Shown: positions 29,141 through 38,842 of the stretch, piece by piece
Layout: each line of letters starts with the position of its first letter
Numbering within the stretch: the stretch's first letter is position 1
DNA from: Phycisphaerae bacterium
Lineage (GTDB): Bacteria; Planctomycetota; Phycisphaerae; UBA1845
DNA: 64,000 bases
Direction: 5' to 3'
NCBI GenBank assembly: GCA_029260015.1
Contig: JAJDEB010000036.1
Location: forward strand, 62,001-126,000
Translations under genes and position numbers: made by a program
Notes under the pieces: model-generated
The model's input: the letters and a program-made list of their open reading frames with translations, nothing else
Told to the model about the DNA's origin: nothing
Database searches by the model: none

Positions 29141-30454
29141 CTACGCTATATGCGGTTTGGGAATTGGGATGATGAACTGACCACCCTTGTCGCGGTACTC
29201 CTGCTGCTGCGACATGATTTCATCCTTGAAATTCCACGGCAAGATCACCACATAGTCGGGCATCTCTTTGGCGATCCGATCGGGATCGGGTATCGGCTGA
29301 TGCGTTCCGGGCATGAACAAACCCTGCTTATGCACGTTGCGATCGACGACATAATCGATCACGTCTGCGCCAGCACCAATGTAGTTAAGCATGATCGCGC
29401 CCTTGGCTGCCGCCCCGTATCCCGCGATGGTCTTGCCCTGAGCGCGAAGGTCTTTCAGAAGCGTTTGCATCTCGCCGCGAATCTCGCGAACGCGTTCACT
29501 GAAGTTCTTAAAATACGCGTAGCGATCCAGCCCCAATGCTTTCTCTTCCGAGAGCATTTCCAGAATCACCGGTGACGGGCGTTCATGTTTCTCAACATAC
29601 AAACGAAGCGAACCGCCATGAATCGACAACGTCTTCACGTCGTTGAGGTACAAACCGTTCTGTCGAAACAATGCATCGAGCGCACACACTGAGAAGTAGC
29701 ACAAGTGTTCATGGTAGATCGTGTCGAATTCGCCGTGCTCGATCAATTCGCGAACGTAAGGCACCTCGATGACAGCCACCCCGTCTTCTTTGAGCAACGT
29801 TCGCACTCCGCGAACAAAACCGTTGGTATCGGCGACATGGGCGAGAACATTGTTGGCGATGATGACGTCGGCTTGCTTGCCTTCGTCTGCCAACCGTTTG
29901 GCCAGGTCCTCGGTGAAGAAATCGCAGAGCGTCGAAACGCCGATTTCCTCAGCCGCCTTCGCCGGTCCGGGTGCAGGATCTATGCCCAAGACCTTGATGC
30001 CCTGCTCGACGAAGTTCTTCAACAAGTACCCATCATTGCTCGCCAGTTCCACGACGAGGCAATCCTGCTCACTAGAAAGGTTTCGCCGATCGACCAAATC
30101 GAGGGCGTTCTCGCGCGAGTGGGCTAAGAGCGCATCGGAGAACGACGAGAAGTACGGATAGTCGTGCCCGAACAGGACTTCCGGCGGAACCGTTTCGAGA
30201 ATCTGCACCAACGCACACTTGGAGCAAAACGCCAATTCCAATGGATAGGTGTGTTCCGATTCGGACAGTTGTTCTTCAGTAAGCAGACCGTCAGCCAGGG
30301 GCATCTTGCCGAGGTCGAGCACCGGTAAGAGCGCGGCCTCTCCACACGATCGGCAGGTGGCTGCGTCACAGCGTTTGGTGAATTCGTCCCAGGATTGCGG
30401 TGCCACGAGATGACTCCCGTCGGTTAGTGTTGCAGTTCGATCCATCGTACTCAA
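29141..30454 (-). CDS. Sugar C-methyltransferase (NovU/TylC3-like class I SAM methyltransferase)
   Basis: A 437-residue enzyme with an N-terminal zinc site (CRSCGE, CSKCAL), SAM-binding VELASNDGYLL and the full catalytic signature YHEHLCYFS followed by HGGSLRLY. It is therefore nearer the characterised TylC3/NovU/TcaB9 group than its two neighbours. Those enzymes add a methyl group from SAM at C3 or C5 of a nucleotide-linked 4-keto-6-deoxy sugar. The C-terminal part has AGYGAAAKGAIML. It sits between the paired palindrome and the epimerase gene and probably belongs to the same transcript. Confidence 0.92.
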   Translation of the reverse strand: MSTMDRTATLTDGSHLVAPQSWDEFTKRCDAATCRSCGEAALLPVLDLGKMPLADGLLTEEQLSESEHTYPLELAFCSKCALVQILETVPPEVLFGHDYPYFSSFSDALLAHSRENALDLVDRRNLSSEQDCLVVELASNDGYLLKNFVEQGIKVLGIDPAPGPAKAAEEIGVSTLCDFFTEDLAKRLADEGKQADVIIANNVLAHVADTNGFVRGVRTLLKEDGVAVIEVPYVRELIEHGEFDTIYHEHLCYFSVCALDALFRQNGLYLNDVKTLSIHGGSLRLYVEKHERPSPVILEMLSEEKALGLDRYAYFKNFSERVREIRGEMQTLLKDLRAQGKTIAGYGAAAKGAIMLNYIGAGADVIDYVVDRNVHKQGLFMPGTHQPIPDPDRIAKEMPDYVVILPWNFKDEIMSQQQEYRDKGGQFIIPIPKPHIA

Positions 30455-30496
30455 TCTCTCTCTCGTGTCTGGCGCTCTCGAATCTCTGGGATGTTT

Positions 30497-31552
30497 CTAC
30501 TTATTTGCGGGCGCGGCTTGCTCTGCAAACCGCAAGTTCTTATCAAGTTCACCGCTGGCGATGAGGCTGCGAATGTATCCGATGCGCTGGTACTTGGAAC
30601 CTTCAAACTCTTCAAGCGTTACACTGTGCTTGGTATACGCCTGATAGCATTCTTCGACACCTTTGCGAGCCGTCCACTGCGGTACGAAATCGCTGAGTTC
30701 GTTGGCAATCAAATCGCAATTCACGCGATAGTTGCGGGCATCAGGCGAAGCACCATCTGCAAACGCCACCTCGCAGTTAGGTACGATCTCGCCAACAAGA
30801 TTGGCAATGTCGCGGACGCGCAGATTCTCATCCGTCCGGCCAACGTTAAACGCGCGGTTGTGGATCTTCTCACGCGGTGCCTTCAAAACGGCAAGGAACG
30901 CACGCGAAATGTCCTCAATATGAACGATGGGGCGCCAAGGGCTGCCGTCGCTTTTCATCATGACTTTGCCGGTCGTCACCGCCCATGCCGTCAGGTTGTT
31001 GACCACCAGATCAAAACGAAGACGCGGCGACACACCATATGCTGTCGCATTGCGCAAGAATACTGGTGAAAATGAACCGTCGGCTAGCGGCGAAACGTCG
31101 CGCTCAACGAACACCTTCGACTCACCATACGGCGTCACGGGGTTGAACCGCGAATCCTCATCCAGCATGTCATCACCACCCGCACCGTAATTGCTGCACG
31201 ATGACGAGAAGATGAACCGCCCCACGCCGGCTTGCTTACAGAGCTCGGCCAAACGCACGGAAGCGCGGTGGTTGATTTCAAATGTCAGATCGGGATTCAA
31301 ATCGCCCAATGGATCGTTGGACAGACCGGCAAGGTGACACACCGCGTCGAAGCCCTCAACATCGGAGAGTTCGACATCGCGCACGTCTTTGATGATCGTC
31401 GGCACGTCGGGGATATCCGCACCAAACGTACAGTGCCGATACAGGTCGCTATCGAGCCCGACCACTTCCATGCCTTCCTTCAACAACATCGGGGTCAAGA
31501 CCGTTCCGATGTATCCGAGATTTCCTGTGACCAATACTCGCATGTCGCTCAT
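30497..31552 (-). CDS. NAD-dependent epimerase/dehydratase (extended SDR)
   Basis: A 351-residue enzyme with the Rossmann motif GNLGYIG near the N terminus, the active-site serine region FSSSCSNYG and the catalytic Tyr-x3-Lys in YGESK. The start is fixed by an ATGA overlap with the stop of rfbF (31549-31552). With a glucose-1-phosphate cytidylyltransferase upstream and C-methyltransferases downstream, it likely dehydrates, epimerises or reduces a CDP-linked hexose. I cannot tell which. A clear separate CDP-glucose 4,6-dehydratase is not present in the window. Confidence 0.92.
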   Translation of the reverse strand: MSDMRVLVTGNLGYIGTVLTPMLLKEGMEVVGLDSDLYRHCTFGADIPDVPTIIKDVRDVELSDVEGFDAVCHLAGLSNDPLGDLNPDLTFEINHRASVRLAELCKQAGVGRFIFSSSCSNYGAGGDDMLDEDSRFNPVTPYGESKVFVERDVSPLADGSFSPVFLRNATAYGVSPRLRFDLVVNNLTAWAVTTGKVMMKSDGSPWRPIVHIEDISRAFLAVLKAPREKIHNRAFNVGRTDENLRVRDIANLVGEIVPNCEVAFADGASPDARNYRVNCDLIANELSDFVPQWTARKGVEECYQAYTKHSVTLEEFEGSKYQRIGYIRSLIASGELDKNLRFAEQAAPANK

Positions 31553-32334
31553 TCCCATGTCTTCCAGGGTGCTTTCCCCGATTCCCAAAGCTCTTCCAAT
31601 AGCTTCTTATCGCGCAGCGTATCCATACACTGCCAAAATGAATTGTGCCGGTAGGCCATCAACTGGCCTTCGTTGGCGAGGCGCTCCATCGGTTCATGTT
31701 CCCACTGGGTCGCATCGCCCTCAATGTAATCAAAGATAGCCGGTTCAAGAACGAAGAACGCCCCGTTGATCCAACCTTCTGCCGTCTGCGGTTTTTCCGA
31801 AAACTCCACCACGCGATCGCCGTCGAATTCCAAATGTCCGAAGCGCGCGGTCGGACGAACGGCTGTCACCGTCGCCAGTTTGCCATGTGACTGATGAAAC
31901 GCCAACAGCTTGTCGAGGTCCACATCGGAAACGCCGTCACCCCATGTCAGCATGAACGTTTCGTTGCCGATGAAGGGGGCCAACCTTTTGATGCGTCCGC
32001 CCGTCAGCGTATCGCGACCCGTGTCCACCAGATCGACTTTCCAATCCAGTTTGTCTTTACCGTGCTGCTCGACGTCGCCGGTCTTTAGGTCAACCGTCAG
32101 GTGCGATTGCAGCGACGCGTAGTCCATCATGTATTTCTTGATGTATTCGCCCTTATAACCCAGGGCGATGGCAAACTGCTTGTGACCGAACTGCGCGTAG
32201 TGGCGCATGATGTGCATGATGATCGGTGTTCCACCGACCTCCACCATCGGTTTGGGTTTGATCTCGGTTTCTTCAGCCAGGCGCGTTCCCACACCACCTG
32301 CGAGAATTGCAACTTTCAAGAGACGCTCCTTCAA
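31549..32334 (-). CDS. rfbF: Glucose-1-phosphate cytidylyltransferase
   Basis: A 261-residue nucleotidyltransferase that makes CDP-glucose from CTP and glucose 1-phosphate. It has the N-terminal signature LAGGVGTRLAEETEIKPKPM, the metal-binding LTWGDGVSDVDL and a family-typical end (FWQCMDTLRDKKLLEELW). Length matches the family. It opens the sugar-nucleotide operon and overlaps the epimerase gene by ATGA. CDP-glucose is the usual precursor of 3,6-dideoxy and branched deoxy sugars in surface polysaccharides. Confidence 0.96.
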   Translation of the reverse strand: MKERLLKVAILAGGVGTRLAEETEIKPKPMVEVGGTPIIMHIMRHYAQFGHKQFAIALGYKGEYIKKYMMDYASLQSHLTVDLKTGDVEQHGKDKLDWKVDLVDTGRDTLTGGRIKRLAPFIGNETFMLTWGDGVSDVDLDKLLAFHQSHGKLATVTAVRPTARFGHLEFDGDRVVEFSEKPQTAEGWINGAFFVLEPAIFDYIEGDATQWEHEPMERLANEGQLMAYRHNSFWQCMDTLRDKKLLEELWESGKAPWKTWE

Positions 32335-32472
32335 AGTGCCCGATACCGTTGGGGCACCGGCAGCGGACGATTCCGTTTAGGATTCATCGTCTGCAGATCG
32401 GGTGATCTTTCGCCCCCAAATGCAGAATGAACCCCAAGTCTTTTTGTTATCGGCCGCCTACCGCAGAGGGGG

Positions 32473-35400
32473 TCACGGACATGTGATCGCGGTAGGACCG
32501 GTAAAGGCCGTCTGGAATACTGCCCAGTCGAATAAGTCTATATCACCATCGGCATCGCTGTCGAATGGCTCCTGACAGGGTAGCGTGGCATCGAATCCAG
32601 CACCACTGACACACGCGGCGAATTCGCCCAAATCGTCGAGATCGATGTCGCCATCGCGGTCGAAATCGAACAGCCCATCGCACGGATCGCCGAATCCATC
32701 TTCGTCGCCGTCATTTTGCAACGGATTCGCCACCGATGGGCAGTTGTCTTCACCATCGCACACGCCATCGCTGTCGCAGTCTTCAAGCGTTCCGGCACAC
32801 TTTCCAGAAGCACACGATTCGTCAAACGTGCAATCGATACCGTCGTTACACACTTGACCTTCATTGGCTGGAACCGCTTCGCATTCGCCGGTTGAACCAT
32901 TGCAGGCACCGACGTTGCACTGATCATCCAAACCGGAGCAGTCTGCTGGCGTACCGGCGCACGATCCGCTGACGCACTCGTCGCCATCAGTACACTGGTC
33001 ACCGTCATTGCAGGATGTGCCATCGTCGGCGAGTTGGGCAACGCACTGCCCCGTTCCCCCGTCGCACATACCCGTCTGACACATGCCATCGAGCGAACTG
33101 CAATCGACAAGCGATCCCTCGCAGAGGCCACCAGCGCAGGCATCGTTTTCCGTGCAGAGGTCGCCGTCATCACACCCACCGGCTTCATTCACTGCGACCT
33201 GTTCGCAGAAACCGGTCGAAGTGACGCACACCCCGAGGTTGCAGGCGTCGTCAAGTCCGGAGCAATCCACGAAGGTACCTTCGCACAGACCGATGCTGCA
33301 TGTGTCGTTGGTCGTACACAAGTCACCGTCGCTGCAACCACCGCCTTCATTGGCACTCACCGATTCGCAAACACCCGTCGATGGATTGCACGCGCCGATC
33401 AGGCACTGATCATCCAACGATGAACAATCGACTGAACTTCCGACACAAACGCCATTGGTGCAAGCATCCAACGTCGTGCAGAGATCGCCGTCATCACACC
33501 CACCGCCGTCATTGGCCGGCGCTATTTCACATTGACCGGTGCCTGCATTGCATGCGCCAACGTTGCACGCATCGCTCAAGCCCGAGCAATCCTGCACAGC
33601 CCCCTCGCACACACCGTTCGTGCAAGCATCGAGTATCGTACACAGGTCGCCGTCATCGCAGGTGTTGCCTTCGTTGATCGGCTGGGCTTCACATTCACCG
33701 GTAGTTCCGTTACACGCACCCGCCGTACACGCACCGTCTAATGGCGAACAATCTTTTGGCGTTCCAGCGCAGATGCCGCTGGCGCAGGAGTCGTTTTCCG
33801 TACATGGATCAAGATCGTCGCACGAACCGCCCTCGTTCGCCGGAGTTGCATCGCAGGTGCCGAGCGATTCATTGCATGTACCCACATTGCATGCGTCGTC
33901 CAGACCGGAACAGTCAAGCGGTTCGGATTCGCAAACGCCATTGGTACAGGCATCGTTAACCGTACAGTTGACGCCGTCATCGCAGGCGCCGCCCTCGTTG
34001 GCGGGTAATGATTCGCAAGAACCCGTTGATGGGTTACAAGCCCCGACCACGCAGGTGTCGTCCAATCCGCTGCAATCGACCACCGCCCCAACGCACACAC
34101 CATTCGTACACGCATCGGTGATCGTACACAGATCGCCATCGTCGCACAGTCCGCCTTCATTGACCGAAACGGCTTCGCAAGCACCTGTCGATGGGTTGCA
34201 TGTCCCCGCGAGGCAATCGTCGTCTAGTGAAGAGCAATCGACCGTTGACCCCGCACAAGTACCACCGGCGCATGTGTCGTCAACGGTGCAAAGGTCGCCA
34301 TCGTCGCAGCCGAGTCCTTCGTTGATCGAGGCGGCTTCGCACGCTCCGGTTGACGGATTGCACACGCCTGTCGAGCATTCGCCGTCTAGCAACGTACAAT
34401 CGACGCTCACGCCTTCGCAAACACCATTGGTGCAGAAGTCGCTGACGGTACACAAATCGCCATCGTCGCAAAGCAGCCCTTCGTTGGCTGGCAGTGCTTC
34501 GCATTCACCCGTCGAACCGTTGCAAACACCAACCGTGCAAGGCCCATCGAGCGACGAACAGTCTTTAGCCACACCAGTACACGTTCCATTCGTGCAGGCA
34601 TCGTTGATCGTACAGAGATCAAGATCGTCGCATGTTTCGCTTTCATTGGCCGGCGACGATTCGCAAGTACCAAAGCCTTCGTTACAAGTACCAACATTGC
34701 AGGCGTCATCCAACCCCGAACAATCAACAGTATCCGCGAGGCACAATCCGTTTGAACAGGCGTCACCAGTCGTACAATTGACGCCATCATCGCACGCCCC
34801 ACCTTCGTTGGCGGGTGCTGTTTCGCACGTACCGGTGCCTGGATTGCACACACCCACAATGCAGGAATCGTCCAAGCCGGTGCAATCGATCGCAACCGCG
34901 CTACACACGCCATTCGAACAAGCGTCATTAGCCGTGCAGTTGTTTCCATCGTCGCATGCCACGCCCTCGTTGGCAGGTAGTGTTTCACATTGCCCAGTAT
35001 CCGAGTTGCAAACACCAGTCAGACAGGCATCGTCCAGTCCGGAGCAGTCCACTGCATCGGTGATGCATAATCCATTTGAACAAGCGTCGCCCGTTGTGCA
35101 GTTGTCGCCATCGTCACATGAATTGCCCTCGTTCGCGGGGGCTGTTTCGCATACGCCGGAACCAGGATTGCAAACACCGGCCAGGCACGCGTCATCAAGA
35201 CCTGAACAATCGACCGCCTGCGCATTGCAGACACCGCCCGAGCATGTGTCGTTTGTCGTACACAAATCGCCATCGTCGCAGCCGCCGCCATCATTGACCG
35301 GAACGGCTTCGCAGAGTCCGGTTGAAGCATTGCAGGCACCGACGTTGCAGTCATCATCTAACCCGGAGCAATCAACGCCATCACCAAGGCACACACCATT

Positions 35401-38397
35401 GGAGCAGGCGTCACCGATCGAACAAAGGTCGCCATCGCTGCAAGCTTGTCCTTCACTTGCCGCACTGACTTCACACAAACCGCTGCCTGGGTTGCAGACG
35501 CCAACGGTGCATTCACCGTCCAAACCCGTGCAATCCGTCGCCACTCCTGCACACACACCGTTCGTGCAGAAATCGCTAACCGTACAGAGGTCGCCATCAT
35601 CACAAAGGGCGTCTTCATTGGCTGGCAGAGCTTCGCAATCGCCCGTCGTCGCGTTGCACACGCCAACCGTGCATTCGCTATTAAGTCCGGTGCAGTTTTT
35701 CGTCGTCCCGACACAAACCCCATCCGAACACGAATCGTTGACCATGCACGGATCGCCGTCATCACATGCACTGCCATTGTTCGCCGGCTGCGACTCGCAC
35801 ACTCCGGTTGACGGGTTGCAGACCCCCACCGTGCAATCGCTGTCGAGTCCGCTGCAATCAACACTGGCACAAAGATCACCGCCGTCTTCCGGGTCGATCG
35901 GAGTAGCTAGGTTGAACACATAGTCGATGATCGCAGTGTATCCAGGTGAGTCGATACCGGAGAATGAATCGTTTCCAGCATAAACGCCGACGGCCGTCAC
36001 ATTAATCTGCGTCGTAAATGCTGCGCCAGTCGTCCAATTTTGGCCATCGTCAGTCGAGTACTCAAACGTCCAGAAGTCGCCGGTACGATGAAGTCTTGCC
36101 TTGGTCGGTCCAGACGTTCCGATCGTTAAAAAGGCCTGTGACGCCCCAGATCCGCCAATGACCGACTCGACATAAATCAGCATCTGACCGCCATTGCTGA
36201 GAATATCGAAGTACACGTAATTGTTGGCGTCTTGCTCGGCAACAATCCCGTGAGTTTGAAACTGCTGTGTCACCAATGATTCAAAACTGACTTCCATCTC
36301 GAAATCGGCGTTCGCAACGTTTTGCATGATGCGCGGAGAAAGTCGAGTGCCTCCGCCAAACATCGAATGAAGGATCCCCGCTTCCACCGTGATTTCGGCC
36401 TGCGTACCGGTCATATTCAAACTGCTGTTACCGGTCGGATTGACAAACGTCCAGATGTTCGTGTTGAGCGACCCACTGCTGAAATCATCCGACACCAAAC
36501 CGGACGACACGCCAGCCGTCGTCATGAATACAGCGTCAATCGTCTCAGTCGAATTCGCAAACGCATCCGCCGACGTGATCTGATAGTGGTATGTCGTTTC
36601 GGGCGTAAGGTTCGCCAGATTGATCGTGTGATTGATGACCTGACTCGGGTTGCTCACCGAACCATTTTCATACGCCGCAGTCGGCCCGTAAGCAACGCTT
36701 GAGTCGGCTTGCTCATCAGTCGTCCAGGTCACCTGCGCGCTTGTCGCACCAGACGCCACCTGCACATTGCTGATCACCGGACCATTGGTGTCGATATTGT
36801 CCGTAAAGACAGCAGTCACATTCATGTCACCGCTAACGGTCAACTGTTTCGGATTGGCAGTACCGTTCAGATCGCCCTGCCAGTTGACGAACACCCAACC
36901 GTTGTCAGGCACGGCCTCCACGTCTACGACGTCATTGTCCAGATATGCCGGTTGATCCGGTGTTAGAGTGATTGATCCATTGCCCGACGTGTTCGTGGTA
37001 ATGGTGCGCGGTCCAAGCGTCGTGAATGTAAAGTCTCCGCTCGATACCGACTCCAATGCCGCAGTTTCGCTGCTCGCTTGAATGTGGTAGAGCGTGTCCG
37101 GTTGTAGGTTGTTTAGCGTGATGTTATGTGTGCTGACGAATGACGGGTTACTCTCGGTGCCCAATTCGTAACCCGCAGTTGTTCCATATGCCACCGAACT
37201 ATCGGAAAGCTGATTAGTCGACCAGGACACCTGCGCCGAAGTCTGCGACGGGATCACCTGCAAATTGGAGATTGCCAAGGTCGAACCCGCTCCCAATGGC
37301 ACCACAGAAACATCGCCAAAGGTCGCATCAACATGATGCGGGATGAGCAGCACGCAACCGTTCTGAAGATCGTTGAACCCTTCGAAACCGCTCAGCAACC
37401 AGCCCTGTGGTTCTGGTTGACCAAACTCCCAAACCTTCCCCGCGTAAAATGTGGAACCGTCGGGCTGACTTTCGCATCGGAATTTCCAGAAATAAGTAGT
37501 GCCCAAAACGAGCTTCAGTCCGGACTGGTCAGATTGGATCGTACCAGCATCTCCGTGGAGCCCGTATCTCCCATTGCTATCAGAGAAGTCATACCAGAAG
37601 CTCGCCCCCATTGGCAGATAGCCGATGTTCGGCTGACGCCCTTGCCAGTCGCTGTGACCCTGCCAACGCATCACGATGCCAATACCCGGACCGATACTTG
37701 GGAAACCGAGATCGAGTTCATCGTGAGCAAAAACGGTAATCGGTACGGTGATCTCATAATCGGTCCAACCCAGATCACCTACGGCAATAATTCGGTCGTA
37801 TCCCCATTCAAGAATGCGCGCGCCGTTAGACGTGTAATCCCATAAACCGTCAACAACTTGAACCACATCGGTCAATTCCGAAACATTGTCCCAGTCAATG
37901 TTGTAAGGGAGTGGCCAAGTATTTTGCGGGGTGTAGTCCAACGAAACCGTGACGGTCGTCGTGTTGCCCTGCGAATCTTCAGCCGTGATGTCAATGATGT
38001 TGATGCCCGCATTCAGATTGTTGCGGTTGATGTCAATGTTGAAGTCGCCATCATTCTGAAGCCGAAACGTGTCCGGTCCGATCGACAGCGGAATATCAGA
38101 TCCGTCGTTAATCGTGTAGGACAGTGAATCGACAAAGGTGTCGTCTGAAACCTGACCGAGAATGTTGTAGATTTTCTGCGGAACACCGGGAGCGCCATAA
38201 TTTTGGAAGAGTCCTTCCCAGACGTCAATTTCCGGGTCACCAGGGGCGGCCAACACCGTTGCGGGAATCGCTGCACTACTCAGAATAGCAATGAGGGACC
38301 AAACAAAACGGCACGCAACACCACCCCGCGGCGCATTCCGTCGGCGCGTACGCTTCCTGAAGAATCCCTTTGCGGATGAACGATCGACCCACCCCAT
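32473..38397 (-). CDS. Giant secreted multidomain protein with nineteen 8-Cys repeats
   Basis: A protein of 1974 residues. A long basic N terminus (FRKRTRRRNAPRGG) precedes signal peptide FVWSLIAILSSAAIPATVLAA. Then, in order: an unassigned beta-rich region (about 52-365); a fibronectin-III-like domain (370-460); an InlB-type bacterial repeat (461-535; TTNTSGNGSITL, NWQGDLNGT); a second fibronectin-like domain (536-630); a concanavalin-like DUF1349-type domain (635-835); nineteen 54-residue eight-cysteine units (846-1871); a short DxDxDG segment; and two dockerin-like calcium loops (FDRDGDIDLDDL, SDADGDIDLFDW). It must be exported and disulfide-rich. An adhesive or structural role in the surface layer is inference. 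It separates the sugar operon from the glycosyltransferase operon. Confidence 0.9.
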   Translation of the reverse strand: MGWVDRSSAKGFFRKRTRRRNAPRGGVACRFVWSLIAILSSAAIPATVLAAPGDPEIDVWEGLFQNYGAPGVPQKIYNILGQVSDDTFVDSLSYTINDGSDIPLSIGPDTFRLQNDGDFNIDINRNNLNAGINIIDITAEDSQGNTTTVTVSLDYTPQNTWPLPYNIDWDNVSELTDVVQVVDGLWDYTSNGARILEWGYDRIIAVGDLGWTDYEITVPITVFAHDELDLGFPSIGPGIGIVMRWQGHSDWQGRQPNIGYLPMGASFWYDFSDSNGRYGLHGDAGTIQSDQSGLKLVLGTTYFWKFRCESQPDGSTFYAGKVWEFGQPEPQGWLLSGFEGFNDLQNGCVLLIPHHVDATFGDVSVVPLGAGSTLAISNLQVIPSQTSAQVSWSTNQLSDSSVAYGTTAGYELGTESNPSFVSTHNITLNNLQPDTLYHIQASSETAALESVSSGDFTFTTLGPRTITTNTSGNGSITLTPDQPAYLDNDVVDVEAVPDNGWVFVNWQGDLNGTANPKQLTVSGDMNVTAVFTDNIDTNGPVISNVQVASGATSAQVTWTTDEQADSSVAYGPTAAYENGSVSNPSQVINHTINLANLTPETTYHYQITSADAFANSTETIDAVFMTTAGVSSGLVSDDFSSGSLNTNIWTFVNPTGNSSLNMTGTQAEITVEAGILHSMFGGGTRLSPRIMQNVANADFEMEVSFESLVTQQFQTHGIVAEQDANNYVYFDILSNGGQMLIYVESVIGGSGASQAFLTIGTSGPTKARLHRTGDFWTFEYSTDDGQNWTTGAAFTTQINVTAVGVYAGNDSFSGIDSPGYTAIIDYVFNLATPIDPEDGGDLCASVDCSGLDSDCTVGVCNPSTGVCESQPANNGSACDDGDPCMVNDSCSDGVCVGTTKNCTGLNSECTVGVCNATTGDCEALPANEDALCDDGDLCTVSDFCTNGVCAGVATDCTGLDGECTVGVCNPGSGLCEVSAASEGQACSDGDLCSIGDACSNGVCLGDGVDCSGLDDDCNVGACNASTGLCEAVPVNDGGGCDDGDLCTTNDTCSGGVCNAQAVDCSGLDDACLAGVCNPGSGVCETAPANEGNSCDDGDNCTTGDACSNGLCITDAVDCSGLDDACLTGVCNSDTGQCETLPANEGVACDDGNNCTANDACSNGVCSAVAIDCTGLDDSCIVGVCNPGTGTCETAPANEGGACDDGVNCTTGDACSNGLCLADTVDCSGLDDACNVGTCNEGFGTCESSPANESETCDDLDLCTINDACTNGTCTGVAKDCSSLDGPCTVGVCNGSTGECEALPANEGLLCDDGDLCTVSDFCTNGVCEGVSVDCTLLDGECSTGVCNPSTGACEAASINEGLGCDDGDLCTVDDTCAGGTCAGSTVDCSSLDDDCLAGTCNPSTGACEAVSVNEGGLCDDGDLCTITDACTNGVCVGAVVDCSGLDDTCVVGACNPSTGSCESLPANEGGACDDGVNCTVNDACTNGVCESEPLDCSGLDDACNVGTCNESLGTCDATPANEGGSCDDLDPCTENDSCASGICAGTPKDCSPLDGACTAGACNGTTGECEAQPINEGNTCDDGDLCTILDACTNGVCEGAVQDCSGLSDACNVGACNAGTGQCEIAPANDGGGCDDGDLCTTLDACTNGVCVGSSVDCSSLDDQCLIGACNPSTGVCESVSANEGGGCSDGDLCTTNDTCSIGLCEGTFVDCSGLDDACNLGVCVTSTGFCEQVAVNEAGGCDDGDLCTENDACAGGLCEGSLVDCSSLDGMCQTGMCDGGTGQCVAQLADDGTSCNDGDQCTDGDECVSGSCAGTPADCSGLDDQCNVGACNGSTGECEAVPANEGQVCNDGIDCTFDESCASGKCAGTLEDCDSDGVCDGEDNCPSVANPLQNDGDEDGFGDPCDGLFDFDRDGDIDLDDLGEFAACVSGAGFDATLPCQEPFDSDADGDIDLFDWAVFQTAFTGPTAITCP
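32785..35862 (-). repeat. Nineteen tandem 162-bp / 54-residue Cys-rich coding repeats
   Basis: Read on the minus strand, units start at 35862 and recur every 162 bp to 32785 with no length change. Each has eight cysteines at unit positions 3, 10, 15, 22, 33, 39, 45 and 50. The pattern is VDCSGLDDxCxxGxC ... GxCE ... ANEGxxCDDGDLCT ... DxCxNGVC. The codon bias leaves a long open frame on the opposite strand that is not a gene. Confidence 0.95.
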
Positions 38398-38842
38398 TAA
38401 TGCTCCCCTACCTCTGACTTTCTGTGTCGAGCGTGATATCGACGAAGTGACTGGCCCTGTTGACGACGTTCCCGCGTCTGTTACGCGCAGAGCCCCCCAG
38501 TGATTACCCCCGACTCATTATTGACCACCAACCAAGCAAAGGCCAGCGACCAACGAATTTTTCGCAAGTGGACACGCCGAGCAATCCTTCTGGCAACCAA
38601 TCTGAGTCGACGCCACAATCGTTCCGCCGCGATCCTGCAAACCATTATAACTAATGCAGAAAGCGAACCAAGGTTTGATCGAACCAGTCCAGTACGACAC
38701 GACAAACCAGCCGCTCAACGTCCGTAAATCGATAATCTGGGTAAGTCACATGGCAAATCAAGTTGGCAATGTCATCGCAGATATCCGCCGTTATGGGATG
38801 TCGCAAGGCAAATTGGCGTGCGGATGGATCGGACTTGCGCGG
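38398..38842. other. Intergenic region upstream of the giant protein
   Basis: About 445 bases between the PIG-L gene and the giant gene, both on the minus strand. It should hold the promoter of the giant gene. Short open frames here lack coding character. No terminator, RNA or repeat was recognised. Confidence 0.4.

Noticed and set aside
32785-35862. CRISPR or non-coding satellite array
   Set aside because: The 162-bp periodicity is a coding repeat without short identical repeats and unique spacers, and the units encode conserved cysteines.
33539-35923. Very long plus-strand open frame rich in Ser, Pro and His
   Set aside because: It is the exact antisense of the Cys repeat array. The repeated codon pattern simply keeps that frame free of stops; it has no start signal and only a low-complexity product.
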